Source: Kordia periserrulae
GTDB lineage: Bacteria; Bacteroidota; Bacteroidia; Flavobacteriales; Flavobacteriaceae
Assembly (NCBI RefSeq): GCF_003054265.1
Contig: NZ_QBKT01000001.1
Location: 372,001-436,000 of the forward strand
Length of the DNA: 64,000 nucleotides
Direction of reading: 5' to 3'
How positions within the stretch are numbered: the stretch's first letter is position 1; every line of letters begins with the position of its first letter. A model generated the notes under the pieces. It was given only the letters and a program-made list of their open reading frames with translations, was not told the origin of the DNA and ran no database searches. This document shows, piece by piece, positions 31,087 through 39,790 of the stretch. The position numbers were made by a program, and so were the translations under genes.

Positions 31087-31344
31087 ATGTTAAAAAATAA
31101 ATATTGTAAAGTGGGAGATCGTCCCGTTAAAGGAATACAAAGTAAAGAAGGTTTCGGCGTGTATGTTTTTAATTGGGAAACTGGAAACTTTGATTTAGAC
31201 CTAGGTTATTTGGAAAAAATTTACTTTGGTTCTATGGACGATGTTGAAGAATTAACCAAAGAAGAATTTGAGATTTACACAAAACGCTTGAGAGCAGAAT
31301 TTAAAAAACAAAAAAAGCTTCACAAATTTGTGAAGCTTTTTTAA
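31087..31344 (+). CDS. Small hypothetical protein ending inside a terminator
   Basis: The 85-residue protein is not a family I recognise. It has a beta-rich first half (KVGDRPVKGIQSKEGFGVYVFNW) and an acidic-basic helical C-terminus (LTKEEFEIYTKRLRAEF). The last codons, encoding KKLHKFVKLF and the TAA, coincide with a 32-base palindrome that is also a terminator for the facing tRNA-Leu. The tail sequence may thus be shaped by RNA structure rather than protein function. By position it belongs to the immunity-type gene group starting at 30248. Confidence 0.65.
   Translation: MLKNKYCKVGDRPVKGIQSKEGFGVYVFNWETGNFDLDLGYLEKIYFGSMDDVEELTKEEFEIYTKRLRAEFKKQKKLHKFVKLF
31311..31342. terminator. Perfect 32-base palindrome, bidirectional terminator
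   Basis: The sequence AAAAAAGCTTCACAAA followed by its exact reverse complement forms a 16-base arm palindrome with A and T runs at both ends. It lies within the last codons of the plus-strand gene and 5 bases from the minus-strand tRNA-Leu 3' end, so it can terminate both. Confidence 0.85.
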
Positions 31345-31346
31345 AG

Positions 31347-31430
31347 TACTCGAGGCGGGACTTGAACCCGCACGAACTAATGTTCATTGGATTTTAAGTC
31401 CAACGTGTCTACCAATTCCACCACTCGAGC
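31347..31430 (-). tRNA. tRNA-Leu (anticodon TAA)
   Basis: This 84-nt minus-strand sequence has the long variable arm of a class II tRNA. The acceptor is GCTCGAG with CTCGAGT (first pair G-U), the discriminator A, the anticodon stem TTGGA/TCCAA with loop CTTAAAA giving TAA, and the T-arm GGTTCAAGTCC. It follows tRNA-Gly by 23 bases. Confidence 0.95.
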
Positions 31431-31453
31431 TTGGACTTTTAACTATTATTTAG

Positions 31454-31526
31454 AGCGAAAAACGGGGCTCGAACCCGCGACCTCAACCTTGGCAAGGTTG
31501 CGCTCTACCAGCTGAGCTATTTTCGC
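31454..31526 (-). tRNA. tRNA-Gly (anticodon GCC)
   Basis: This 73-nt minus-strand sequence folds as a cloverleaf. The acceptor is GCGAAAA with TTTTCGC, the discriminator T, and the D-arm is GCTCAGCTGGTAGAGC. The anticodon stem is CAACC/GGTTG with loop TTGCCAA giving GCC, and the T-arm contains GGTTCGAGCC. It is transcribed ahead of tRNA-Leu, probably as one unit. Confidence 0.96.
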
Positions 31527-31650
31527 AGTTTGTTTGTATGAACGTACAATACTATTGCTGTATTGCGGATGCAAATTTAAAACATTTCTTTAAATACCAA
31601 AGCGTTTTCTATAAAAAGAATGAACTTTTTTATAATTCACTCGTTATCAA

Positions 31651-34260
31651 CTACTTTTTTTTGCGTACCAACATCCGTTTGATTTCGTTGAGCTTCATCA
31701 AAGCCTCTACAGGCGTCAGCGTATCGATGTCGGTCATCAAAATTTCTTCCTTGATTTCTTCCAACAACGGATCGTCCATGTTGAAGAAACTCAATTGCAT
31801 ATCGTTTTCTACACTTTTTAAATCGTCTGCCAATTCTTCGCTGGAATGCGATTTTTCTAAGCGTTTGAGAATTTTATTGGCTTTGTGAATGACTTGCTGC
31901 GGCATTCCTGCCATTTTTGCCACGTGAATTCCGAAACTATGTTCGCTTCCACCTTTGACCAATTTTCGCAAGAATAACACATTGTCTTTCAACTCTTTTA
32001 CAGACACATTATAATTCTTGATGCGATCAAAAATCTCGGTCATTTCGTTGAGTTCATGGTAATGTGTTGCAAACAAGGTTTTCGCGCGTGATGGATGCTC
32101 GTGCAAATATTCTGAAATCGCCCACGCAATCGAAATTCCGTCATACGTACTCGTTCCACGACCAATTTCATCCAACAATACCAAACTTCTATCCGAAATA
32201 TTATTCAAAATTGACGCGGTTTCGTTCATTTCTACCATAAAAGTCGATTCGCCCATCGAAATATTATCGCTCGCGCCTACTCTGGTAAAAATCTTATCCA
32301 CCAAACCAATTCGCGCCGAATCTGCAGGTACAAAACTTCCCATCTGTGCCAACAACACAATCAAAGCAGTTTGACGCAAAATAGCCGATTTACCACTCAT
32401 ATTCGGTCCCGTAATCATGATGATTTGTTGGGCTTCTCTATCGAGATACACATCGTTGGCAATATAACTTTCGCCAATGGGCAACTGCTTTTCAATCACT
32501 GGATGACGTCCATTTTTTATCTCTAAATCGTACGAATCGTCAATTTGTGGATATGTATAATTGTTGTCTTTCGCTAACATGGCAAATCCACACAAACAAT
32601 CCAACTTCGCAATAATATTCGCGTTTTGCTGAACAGATTTGATATATTGATGCATCCAAACGACCAAATCGGCAAACAACTCTTGTTCTATCTGCATGAT
32701 TTTTTCCTCAGCACCCAAAATCTTCGTTTCGTATTCCTTTAACTCTTCTGTAATATAACGTTCCGCACTCACCAACGTTTGCTTTCGCGTCCACGTTTCT
32801 GGCACTTTTGCTTTATGCGTATTTCGAACTTCAATATAATACCCAAACACATTATTGGACGCGATTTTTAAGGACGGAATTCCCGTTGCAGCAGATTCAC
32901 GTTCCAACATTTTGTCTAAATAATCTTTCCCCGAAAAGGCAATCCCGCGCAATTCGTCCAACTTATCAGAATAACCATTCGCAATGGCATTTCCTTTTAA
33001 AATATTGACTGGCGCTTCTTCGTTGAGTGTTTCTTTAATTTTGGAGCGCAGCAATTCGCATTCATGAATCGTATCTCCAATAACTTTCAGTGCTTCGTTT
33101 TTACTTTTACTTGTAATTTGTTTGATGGGAATAATAGCTTCAAGCGAATTTTTCAGTTGAATGACTTCTCTTGGCGAGATTTTCCCTGTGGCGACTTTGG
33201 AAATCAAGCGTTCAATATCACTAATTTGTTTGATGTGATGCTGAATTTTTTCCAGTTCTGCAGTTTCTTGAAACAGATAATTTACCACTTCATGTCGCTG
33301 TTTTATCTGCTGACTGTTCTTTAGTGGCAAGGCTAACCAACGTTTCAACAAACGTCCGCCCATCGGAGAAATGGTTTTATCAATCACATCCAACAACGTA
33401 ATTGCATTCATGGCGGTTGAAGCGTACAATTCCAAATTTCGAACCGTAAAGCGATCCATCCACACATATGCATCTTCTGCAATTCGGGCAATCGACGTAA
33501 TGTGTTGCAATTGGTTGTGACGCGTTTCCGATAAATAATGCAAAACCGCGCCAGAAGCAATAATTCCTTCCTGCAAATCTTCTACACCAAAACCTTTTAA
33601 CGAACTGGTATCAAAATGTGTGATGAGTTTTTCGTGCGCAAAGTCCGATTTAAACACCCAATCTTCCAAATAAAACACATGAAAGTCATTGCCGAACGTT
33701 TCTGTAAATGCTAGTTTTTTCTGCTTCGGAATGAGAATTTCGCTCGGTTTAAAATTTTGCAAGAGTTTGTCAATATATTCTGCTGAACCTTGCGTTGTCA
33801 TGAATTCTCCCGTAGACACATCTAAAAAAGAAACGCCCAACAGCTTTTTTCCATAGTGAATGGCACACAAAAAATTGTTCGTTTTGGCTTGCAACACTTC
33901 GTCGTTAAACGCCACACCTGGCGTTACCAATTCGGTGACGCCGCGTTTTACAATAGTTTTTGTTTGTTTCGGATCTTCTAGTTGGTCACAAATTGCCACG
34001 CGCTCGCCTGCTTTGACGAGTTTTGGCAAATAGGTATTGAGCGAATGGTGTGGAAATCCTGCCAATTCAACATTTTCACCGCCGTTATTTCGATACGTTT
34101 GTACGATGCCTAAAATATGAGCCGCTTTCACAGCGTCTTCTCCAAACGTTTCATAAAAATCGCCCACTCTAAAGAGCAACATCGCATCAGGATATTTGCT
34201 TTTGATGCTATTGTATTGCTTCATCAACGGAGTTACTTTTTTCGCGCTACTTTTTGCCAA
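31651..34260 (-). CDS. mutS: DNA mismatch repair protein MutS, TTG start
   Basis: MutS recognises mismatches and recruits MutL. The 869-residue protein has the mismatch-binding domain I ([23 protein letters not shown], where F and E contact the mismatch), the lever and clamp domains, and the ATPase with Walker [14 protein letters not shown] and Walker [15 protein letters not shown]-terminal helical tail follows. The N-terminus [17 protein letters not shown] requires TTG at 34260-34258. The next ATG is at residue 13, just before KQYN, and would also leave domain I intact, so that start is possible. mutL is not in the window. Two tRNA genes follow on the same strand. Confidence 0.97.
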   Translation of the reverse strand: MAKSSAKKVTPLMKQYNSIKSKYPDAMLLFRVGDFYETFGEDAVKAAHILGIVQTYRNNGGENVELAGFPHHSLNTYLPKLVKAGERVAICDQLEDPKQTKTIVKRGVTELVTPGVAFNDEVLQAKTNNFLCAIHYGKKLLGVSFLDVSTGEFMTTQGSAEYIDKLLQNFKPSEILIPKQKKLAFTETFGNDFHVFYLEDWVFKSDFAHEKLITHFDTSSLKGFGVEDLQEGIIASGAVLHYLSETRHNQLQHITSIARIAEDAYVWMDRFTVRNLELYASTAMNAITLLDVIDKTISPMGGRLLKRWLALPLKNSQQIKQRHEVVNYLFQETAELEKIQHHIKQISDIERLISKVATGKISPREVIQLKNSLEAIIPIKQITSKSKNEALKVIGDTIHECELLRSKIKETLNEEAPVNILKGNAIANGYSDKLDELRGIAFSGKDYLDKMLERESAATGIPSLKIASNNVFGYYIEVRNTHKAKVPETWTRKQTLVSAERYITEELKEYETKILGAEEKIMQIEQELFADLVVWMHQYIKSVQQNANIIAKLDCLCGFAMLAKDNNYTYPQIDDSYDLEIKNGRHPVIEKQLPIGESYIANDVYLDREAQQIIMITGPNMSGKSAILRQTALIVLLAQMGSFVPADSARIGLVDKIFTRVGASDNISMGESTFMVEMNETASILNNISDRSLVLLDEIGRGTSTYDGISIAWAISEYLHEHPSRAKTLFATHYHELNEMTEIFDRIKNYNVSVKELKDNVLFLRKLVKGGSEHSFGIHVAKMAGMPQQVIHKANKILKRLEKSHSSEELADDLKSVENDMQLSFFNMDDPLLEEIKEEILMTDIDTLTPVEALMKLNEIKRMLVRKKK

Positions 34261-34507
34261 TGTTTGGAGTTTTTAATGTTATTTTTGCAGAAATCAATTG
34301 ATATGAACTCATATAACCTTTTTGTGCTTGCTAAAAAATTGTGATTTTAATTCCTGTATTCGTCTTTTTTGAGTTCCGTAACGTTGCTATGCAACTAAAA
34401 AAATACTTCAACAGAACTTAAAATTCCTAATTTTCGCCTAAACACAAAAAGTCTACATGAGTTCATCGCGAATTTAAGTAAATTCAAGGAAAACTTACGA
34501 AGTATCT

Positions 34508-35041
34508 ATGAGAAAACTCAAAAATAGTGAATTGAACAGATTGAGTGTAGACGAATTCAAATCGTCACAAAAAACACGTCTTATTGTTATCCTTGACAAT
34601 ATTCGCAGTTTGAACAATATTGGCTCAGTTTTTAGAACGAGTGATGCCTTTTTGGTGGAAAAAATCTACTTGTGTGGCATTACCGCAAAACCACCGCATA
34701 AAGACATTCACCGAACGGCTTTGGGCGCTACGGAATCCGTGGCGTGGGAATACCGAGAAGATACCTTAGCACTTGTAAAAGAATTGCAAGAAAACAACGT
34801 ACAAGTCGCTTCCATTGAACAAGCCGAAAATGCTGTGATGCTTCACGAATTTGCACCCGAAAAGGGAAACACTTACGCACTTATTTTTGGAAACGAAGTA
34901 AAAGGTGTGCAGCAAAAAGTGGTTTCCGCCAGTGATTACGTAATTGAAATTCCGCAATTTGGCACCAAACATTCGTTGAATATTTCGGTAAGTGCTGGCG
35001 TGGTGATTTGGGATGTGTTTTCGAAGCTGCGCTTCTTCTAG
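34508..35041 (+). CDS. SpoU/TrmH-family RNA 2'-O-methyltransferase
   Basis: The 177-residue protein has all three SpoU motifs: NIRSLNNIGSVFRTSDAF (motif 1, with the catalytic Asn/Arg), LIFGNEVKGV (motif 2) and IPQFGTKHSLNISVSAGVVIWD (motif 3). These form the trefoil-knot SAM site. It methylates a ribose in tRNA or rRNA, but the exact target cannot be told for this small subfamily. The gene is alone on the plus strand, divergent from mutS. Repeats follow immediately after its stop. Confidence 0.92.
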   Translation: MRKLKNSELNRLSVDEFKSSQKTRLIVILDNIRSLNNIGSVFRTSDAFLVEKIYLCGITAKPPHKDIHRTALGATESVAWEYREDTLALVKELQENNVQVASIEQAENAVMLHEFAPEKGNTYALIFGNEVKGVQQKVVSASDYVIEIPQFGTKHSLNISVSAGVVIWDVFSKLRFF

Positions 35042-35145
35042 ACTCGCTGCGCTCTTGGATACGCTTTGCTTTAGACTCGGCTGACGCCTTTTAGACACGC
35101 TTCGCTTTGGATTTTTGGACTGCTGACGCTTTTAGTATTTTTCTT
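35041..35145. repeat. Degenerate tandem repeats after the SpoU gene
   Basis: Imperfect units occur one after another: TAGACTCGCTGCGCT, GGATACGCTTTGCTT, TAGACTCGGCTGACGCC, TAGACACGCTTCGCTTTGGA and GGACTGCTGACGCTTTTAG. A related inverted copy lies at about 35288-35322. No gene is present. Confidence 0.6.
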
Positions 35146-35163
35146 TTTTTAGAATAATCTTAC

Positions 35164-35267
35164 TGTCATTCCGTACTTGATGCGGAATCCACTTTGCAAT
35201 TTCTATTATTTTTTTTGATAGCTCAACTAGTAAATCGAAATAGATTCCTGCCTACGCAGGAATGACA
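35164..35267. repeat. Long inverted repeat element with two inner hairpins
   Basis: Outer arms TGTCATTCC (35164-35172) and GGAATGACA (35259-35267) match perfectly. Inside are hairpins ATTCCG/CGGAAT (35168-35188) and ATTCCTGC/GCAGGAAT (35244-35263). The TGTCATTCC...GGAATGACA layout resembles a REP/MITE-type intergenic element dispersed in many Bacteroidota genomes. Confidence 0.65.
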
Positions 35268-35336
35268 GATTGTTTTCCAAGGAAAAAGGCGAACAGCCGC
35301 GTCCAAAGCGTCAGCGCGTCTCGTTTTCTAAAAAGT

Positions 35337-36470
35337 CTAAAAACTATTGATTTCCGAAATAATCTTCTGATAATCATTGGCATTCGCTACAAAATCCAAG
35401 TCAGAAACGTCGATGATTTTTACGTTGAGGTTTTTGTGTGTTCGGATGAATTCTAAATATCCGTTGTTGATTTTTTCTAAATATTCCGAAGGTATTTTTT
35501 GTTCGTAGTCACGTCCGCGTTTTTTGATGTTTCGCAACAAACGTTCGGTATTTTGATAGAGATACACATACAAATCAGGTTTTGGAATTTCTTTGTACAT
35601 GATATCAAATAACTTTCGGTAGAGTTTGTATTCTTCTTGTTGCAACGTGACTTTCGCAAAGATGAGCGATTTTACCACGTCATAATCGGACACTATAAAA
35701 TCTTTAAACAAATCCAATTGCGCTAAATCGTCTGAAATTTGCTGATACCTGTCTGCCAAAAACGACATTTCTAACGGAAACGCATAGCGACTGTTATCTT
35801 CGTAAAATTTTGGCAAAAACGGATTGTCTGCAAAACGTTCTAAAATCAGCTTTCCGTTAAAATCTTCTGCAATTTTGGTCGCTAATGAAGTTTTTCCCGC
35901 TCCAATGTTCCCTTCTATGGCAATGTAATTAAAACGAGAAAAACTCTTTTCAGCATTCGGGTTTTTCAATGTTTCTTTTTGCTTTTCTATGTCTTGAACA
36001 GGAATTTCATCGTTTAATTGCGATATTGTTTTTTTAAGTGTTGGATGAATTTTACTCGGCGCAATATCACACAAAGGATGCATGACAAATGCGCGTTCAT
36101 GTGCCAACGGATGCGGCAATGCTAACAATTCGGTTTTCATGACAACATCTTCGTAAAAGATAATATCAATATCAATGGTCCGATCTTGATAGCCTTTTTG
36201 CTCACTTCGCACACGACCTAATGCTACTTCAATTTCCAAAATTTGCATCATCATTTCTGCGGGATGCAACGCAGTTTCCACACACAAACAGGCATTGTAA
36301 AAATCATTTCCATCATATCCCCAAGAAGGTGTTTTATAAATAGGAGAAATTTTCACAATCCGCCCCACTTTTTTAGAAAGCTCGTCTACAGCGTTTTGCA
36401 AATGTGCGCGTTTGTCGCCAACATTACTTCCGATTGAAATGTATGTAGTATGTAACAGGTTTGGATGCAA
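35337..36470 (-). CDS. folK: HPPK (FolK) fused to a deoxynucleoside kinase, TTG start
   Basis: The 377-residue protein joins two enzymes. Residues 8-165 are 2-amino-4-hydroxy-6-hydroxymethyldihydropteridine pyrophosphokinase (YISIGSNVGDKRAHLQNAV, DRTIDIDIIFYED, LPHPLAHERAFVMHPL), a folate biosynthesis step. Residues 185-377 are a deoxynucleoside kinase (P-loop IEGNIGAGKTSLATKI, ERFADNPFL, KRGRDYEQKI). The fusion is common in Flavobacteriia. The frame is closed by TAA directly before TTG 36470-36468, and no ATG occurs before about residue 73, so initiation must be at a non-ATG codon, most simply this TTG. The gene diverges from sppA. Confidence 0.93.
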   Translation of the reverse strand: MHPNLLHTTYISIGSNVGDKRAHLQNAVDELSKKVGRIVKISPIYKTPSWGYDGNDFYNACLCVETALHPAEMMMQILEIEVALGRVRSEQKGYQDRTIDIDIIFYEDVVMKTELLALPHPLAHERAFVMHPLCDIAPSKIHPTLKKTISQLNDEIPVQDIEKQKETLKNPNAEKSFSRFNYIAIEGNIGAGKTSLATKIAEDFNGKLILERFADNPFLPKFYEDNSRYAFPLEMSFLADRYQQISDDLAQLDLFKDFIVSDYDVVKSLIFAKVTLQQEEYKLYRKLFDIMYKEIPKPDLYVYLYQNTERLLRNIKKRGRDYEQKIPSEYLEKINNGYLEFIRTHKNLNVKIIDVSDLDFVANANDYQKIISEINSF

Positions 36471-36651
36471 TTAAATCGATTTTTTGCGCTGAAAATAATT
36501 CCGCCAAAGATAGTCAAAATATGCAGACAGGAATTGCCAAACGGAAGAAAGAACATGTTAACTTATCAACACAGCAACCACATTAAGCATGATAAAACTG
36601 TAACTTTTACAGAGAAAACCACACTTACTTTCTAATTCAATTATTAATAGA

Positions 36652-36659
36652 TATTTTTG
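36652..36659 (+). promoter_or_regulatory. Putative -7 element (TATTTTTG) of sppA
   Basis: TATTTTTG matches the Bacteroidota TAnnTTTG consensus 17 bases before the sppA ATG. A matching -33 element is not clear. Confidence 0.45.
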
Positions 36660-36676
36660 TGTAAAATATAGACACT

Positions 36677-38443
36677 ATGAATTTTTTTAAACGTGTATTG
36701 TCCACAATTGTGGGATTGATCATTTTTGTTGCCCTTTGCTTTTTAATCTTGTTTTTTATGCTGTTCGCGAATGCGAGTTCGGCGAATGATTTGATTAGTG
36801 TAAAGAAAAATACGGTTTTAGAACTCGATTTGAGTCAGCCAATTGATGATTACGGCGGACGATTTGATTACAGCAAGGTCCCTTTTTTCCCTGATGAGCC
36901 AGAATATGACGGATTGTTTGATATTATTGATGCTATCAACCAAGCAATGAACGATGATAGAATTAAGGGAATTTCCATCAAAAACAATTCAATTGTCGCA
37001 GGAATGGCGCAAACCAAAGCCTTACGCGACGCACTGCTTTCCTTTAAAGAATCTGGGAAATTCATTGTTTCCTACAGTGATTTTTATTCTCAAAAAGATT
37101 ACTACTTAAATTCTGTTGCAGATACTATCTATCTAAATCCTGTAGGCGCTTTAGACTTTAAAGGCTTGGCAATGGAGCGCATGTATTACAAGGATTTTCA
37201 AGAGAAATACGGCGTAAAAATGGAAGTCGTGCGCCACGGAAAATACAAAAGTGCAGTAGAAGGCTATCTCAGTCAGGAAATGAGCGATGCCAATCGTGAA
37301 CAGATTTCAGTGTTTTTACAATCGATTTGGGACGAAATGCGAAAAGAAATCAGCGCGAGCAGAAATATTTCAAGTGACGAATTGAATACGTTGGCAGATG
37401 AATTGGCGGGCAGAACAGCAACAAAAGCATTGAATGCCAAACTAATTGATAAAATTGGTTATGAAGACGAGTTTGAAGCAGGAATTCAACACGCCATGGG
37501 CAAAAACACCTTGGTCAATCGCATGGATATATACGAATACGCAACTTACACAGGAAACCTAAGAGCTTATGATTCGTCTACCGATAAAATTGCGGTAATT
37601 TATGCGCAAGGCGAGATCATGTACACCGAAGGCGACGAAAATACCATTGGACAAGTGGTGATGAGTGAAGCTTTTAAAGAAGCTAGGGAAAACCCAAAGG
37701 TAAAAGCCGTTGTATTACGTGTCAATTCTCCTGGTGGAAGTGCGTTGGCAAGCGAACTCATTTGGCGAGAAATTGAATTGACAAAGCGCACAAAGCCTGT
37801 CATCGTTTCTATGGGCGACTTAGCAGCTTCTGGCGGCTATTATATTTCGTGCAATGCAGACAAAATTTTTGCAGAACCTAATACCATCACAGGAAGTATT
37901 GGTGTTTTTGGCACCATTCCAAACATTCATGAATTGGCAGAAGATTTAGGCATTAACGCAGAACAAGTTGGTACGAATAAAAATTCTGTTGACTATAGTA
38001 TTTTTGAACCGTTATCCGACGAACAACGCGCGTTGATTAAAGAAGGCATTGAAGATGTGTATGATTTATTTACCCAACGTGTGGCAGACGGACGTGGCAT
38101 GACGCAAGAAGCCGTTGACGAAATTGCACAAGGTAGAGTTTGGACAGGAAACGATGCGGTAAAAATTGGTTTGGTTGATGAAATTGGCGGATTGGACATG
38201 GCATTGCAAGCTGCGGCTTCTGCGGCTGAAATTTCAAACTATCAAATTTTGGAATTGCCTGTGTATAAAAAAGATTTACAAAGTATTATCAATCAATACA
38301 CCAACGGTTTTGTACAAACGAAAGAAGATATTTTAAAAGAAGAATTGGGCGATAAAAACTATCAATTGTTGCAAAAAATGAAGCGCCTTTCACAAATGAA
38401 AGGACCACAATTGTTATTGCCATACGAAATTGAGATTCGATAA
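36677..38443 (+). CDS. sppA: Signal peptide peptidase SppA, 67K type
   Basis: The 588-residue protein has one N-terminal membrane segment (about residues 7-33) and two tandem S49 peptidase-like halves, as in the long SppA form. The catalytic Lys is K191 in HGKYKSAVEGY of the first half, and the nucleophile is S385 in GDLAASGGYY of the second. SppA degrades leftover signal peptides in the inner membrane and may act in envelope stress. It carries its own putative promoter element and a strong terminator at 38471-38503, so it is probably monocistronic. Confidence 0.95.
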   Translation: MNFFKRVLSTIVGLIIFVALCFLILFFMLFANASSANDLISVKKNTVLELDLSQPIDDYGGRFDYSKVPFFPDEPEYDGLFDIIDAINQAMNDDRIKGISIKNNSIVAGMAQTKALRDALLSFKESGKFIVSYSDFYSQKDYYLNSVADTIYLNPVGALDFKGLAMERMYYKDFQEKYGVKMEVVRHGKYKSAVEGYLSQEMSDANREQISVFLQSIWDEMRKEISASRNISSDELNTLADELAGRTATKALNAKLIDKIGYEDEFEAGIQHAMGKNTLVNRMDIYEYATYTGNLRAYDSSTDKIAVIYAQGEIMYTEGDENTIGQVVMSEAFKEARENPKVKAVVLRVNSPGGSALASELIWREIELTKRTKPVIVSMGDLAASGGYYISCNADKIFAEPNTITGSIGVFGTIPNIHELAEDLGINAEQVGTNKNSVDYSIFEPLSDEQRALIKEGIEDVYDLFTQRVADGRGMTQEAVDEIAQGRVWTGNDAVKIGLVDEIGGLDMALQAAASAAEISNYQILELPVYKKDLQSIINQYTNGFVQTKEDILKEELGDKNYQLLQKMKRLSQMKGPQLLLPYEIEIR

Positions 38444-38470
38444 TTTTGTTAGTTATTAATCACAAGAAAA

Positions 38471-38503
38471 AGCCTTTCTCCGAATGTTGAGAAAGGCTTT
38501 TTT
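38471..38503 (+). terminator. Rho-independent terminator after sppA
   Basis: A 10-base perfect stem (AGCCTTTCTC and GAGAAAGGCT) with an 8-base loop is followed by T6. It begins 28 bases after the sppA stop and 22 bases before the end of the convergent RiPP precursor gene. Confidence 0.85.
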
Positions 38504-38524
38504 ATGTTAGTCATTTACAACGTA

Positions 38525-38686
38525 TTATAAACACCAGCAATAAGATCCACCACCTAAAATAATGGAAATTGGATGATCACAAGCTCGAGCATTAGATCCT
38601 CCCACAACTTTGGTTTTCGTTGAATGGTCGATAGCTGAAATAGATTTCTTGTTAAGCTTCAAGCTTTTTAAATTCTTTTTTTTCAT
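38525..38686 (-). CDS. GG-leader RiPP precursor (class I lanthipeptide type), second copy
   Basis: The 53-residue peptide starts at ATG 38686-38684; the frame is open further upstream but that part is not homologous in style. The leader (residues 1-30) is basic and ends TKTKVVGG, with LKSLKLNKKSISAID resembling the LKKL-type leaders of Bacteroidota lanthipeptides. The 23-residue core has three Cys (36, 50 and 52), Ser, and a GGGS turn, ending YCWCL. No modification, transport or protease gene is adjacent. A similar-length leader is found in the peptide encoded at 27141, but the cores are unrelated. Maturation in trans is inferred. Confidence 0.72.
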   Translation of the reverse strand: MKKKNLKSLKLNKKSISAIDHSTKTKVVGGSNARACDHPISIILGGGSYCWCL

Positions 38687-38915
38687 AATAATAGATTTTG
38701 TGATTAATATTGAAAACAAAGCTAAGCACGGAAACCTTGCTAAAAAAGCACTTATAATCAAGCATTTATAAATAACGAGTCGTGATTTATATATCTCGAC
38801 CATGATTTTTAAAAACAATAATTATGCTTTCTCCGTGACGATATGTAATTTCCAAATCTGCAAACACCTCAAAGCAAAACTTCTTTTCAACTAGAATCTT
38901 TAGTATCTTTACCAC

Positions 38916-39650
38916 ATGACCGTAGCCGATAAAAAACTTGCTGCTAAAATATACTTGTATTTGGCCGCATTATTCATTACTTCGTTAGTAGTTTCAAACT
39001 TAATTTTTCAAAAGTTTTTCTATTGGTATCCTGTAGATATTGAGATTTTTGGCGAAAATCTTTTTGAACTTTCGGTTGGTTTGTTACCGTATCCACTTAC
39101 CTTTTTAATTACAGATGCCATTTCGGAGATTTATGGAAAAAAGAAGGCAAATCAAGTTGTAATTGCGGGTATTTTTGCTTCGGTATTTTCGTTGGGAATC
39201 ATTTACATTTCAAAAAGTGTTCCTGCATTAGACAATTCTCCTATTAATGATGAAACGTTTACAAAAGTATTTGGAAATGCGCCACTAGCTGTTTTTGCCT
39301 CTATGTTGTCGTATCTTTTTGCACAATTTATTGATATTCAGCTATATCATTTCTGGAAAAAACTCACAAAAGGAAGACATTTATGGTTGCGTAATAATTT
39401 TTCCACGTTTGCCTCGCAATTTGTAGATACTTTTTCTGTGATAACGCTATTATGTTTGTTTGAAATTTTACCTTGGGATATTTATCTCGGTTTGGTTGCT
39501 AGTGGTTTTATCTTTAAAGTCTTAGTCGCTTTCATTGATACACCGTTTTTATATTTGATAGTATATGCCTTTAGAAAGCGTTTTGGCTTGAAAATTGGTG
39601 AAGAGATAGACTTAGACGATTACGCAACAGAAACAATTGAAAACAAGTAA
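38916..39650 (+). CDS. Queuosine precursor transporter (YhhQ/VUT family)
   Basis: The 244-residue protein has six or so hydrophobic segments and the family's typical landmarks: FELSVGLLPYPLTFLITDAISEIYGKKKANQVV near residues 47-79, and the central QFIDIQLYHFWKKLT plus RNNFSTFASQFVDTFSV. These match the YhhQ/VUT family, which takes up 7-deazaguanine precursors for queuosine in tRNA. No queuosine biosynthesis gene is nearby, and I saw no preQ1-type aptamer upstream. The C-terminus is an acidic cytoplasmic tail. Confidence 0.9.
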   Translation: MTVADKKLAAKIYLYLAALFITSLVVSNLIFQKFFYWYPVDIEIFGENLFELSVGLLPYPLTFLITDAISEIYGKKKANQVVIAGIFASVFSLGIIYISKSVPALDNSPINDETFTKVFGNAPLAVFASMLSYLFAQFIDIQLYHFWKKLTKGRHLWLRNNFSTFASQFVDTFSVITLLCLFEILPWDIYLGLVASGFIFKVLVAFIDTPFLYLIVYAFRKRFGLKIGEEIDLDDYATETIENK

Positions 39651-39790
39651 CTTTCTTTGTTTGACTGTGCGTTTTGGTCACTATCGAATCATTCTTTGAC
39701 GCATTCGATGGTATCTAAAAAATTTATCAACTTCTTAACAGTGATTTTTTGAAATTTTACGTTCTTAGGAGTAGAAAAAATGCCAAATCT

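Noticed and set aside
31311-31526. tRNA locus as an integration site with attachment repeats
   Set aside because: No integrase gene and no second copy of the tRNA-Leu or tRNA-Gly 3' end was found within the window, so a defined island boundary cannot be supported.
38687-38915. preQ1 riboswitch upstream of the queuosine-precursor transporter
   Set aside because: I could not find the compact stem-loop and A-rich tail of known preQ1 aptamers in this region.
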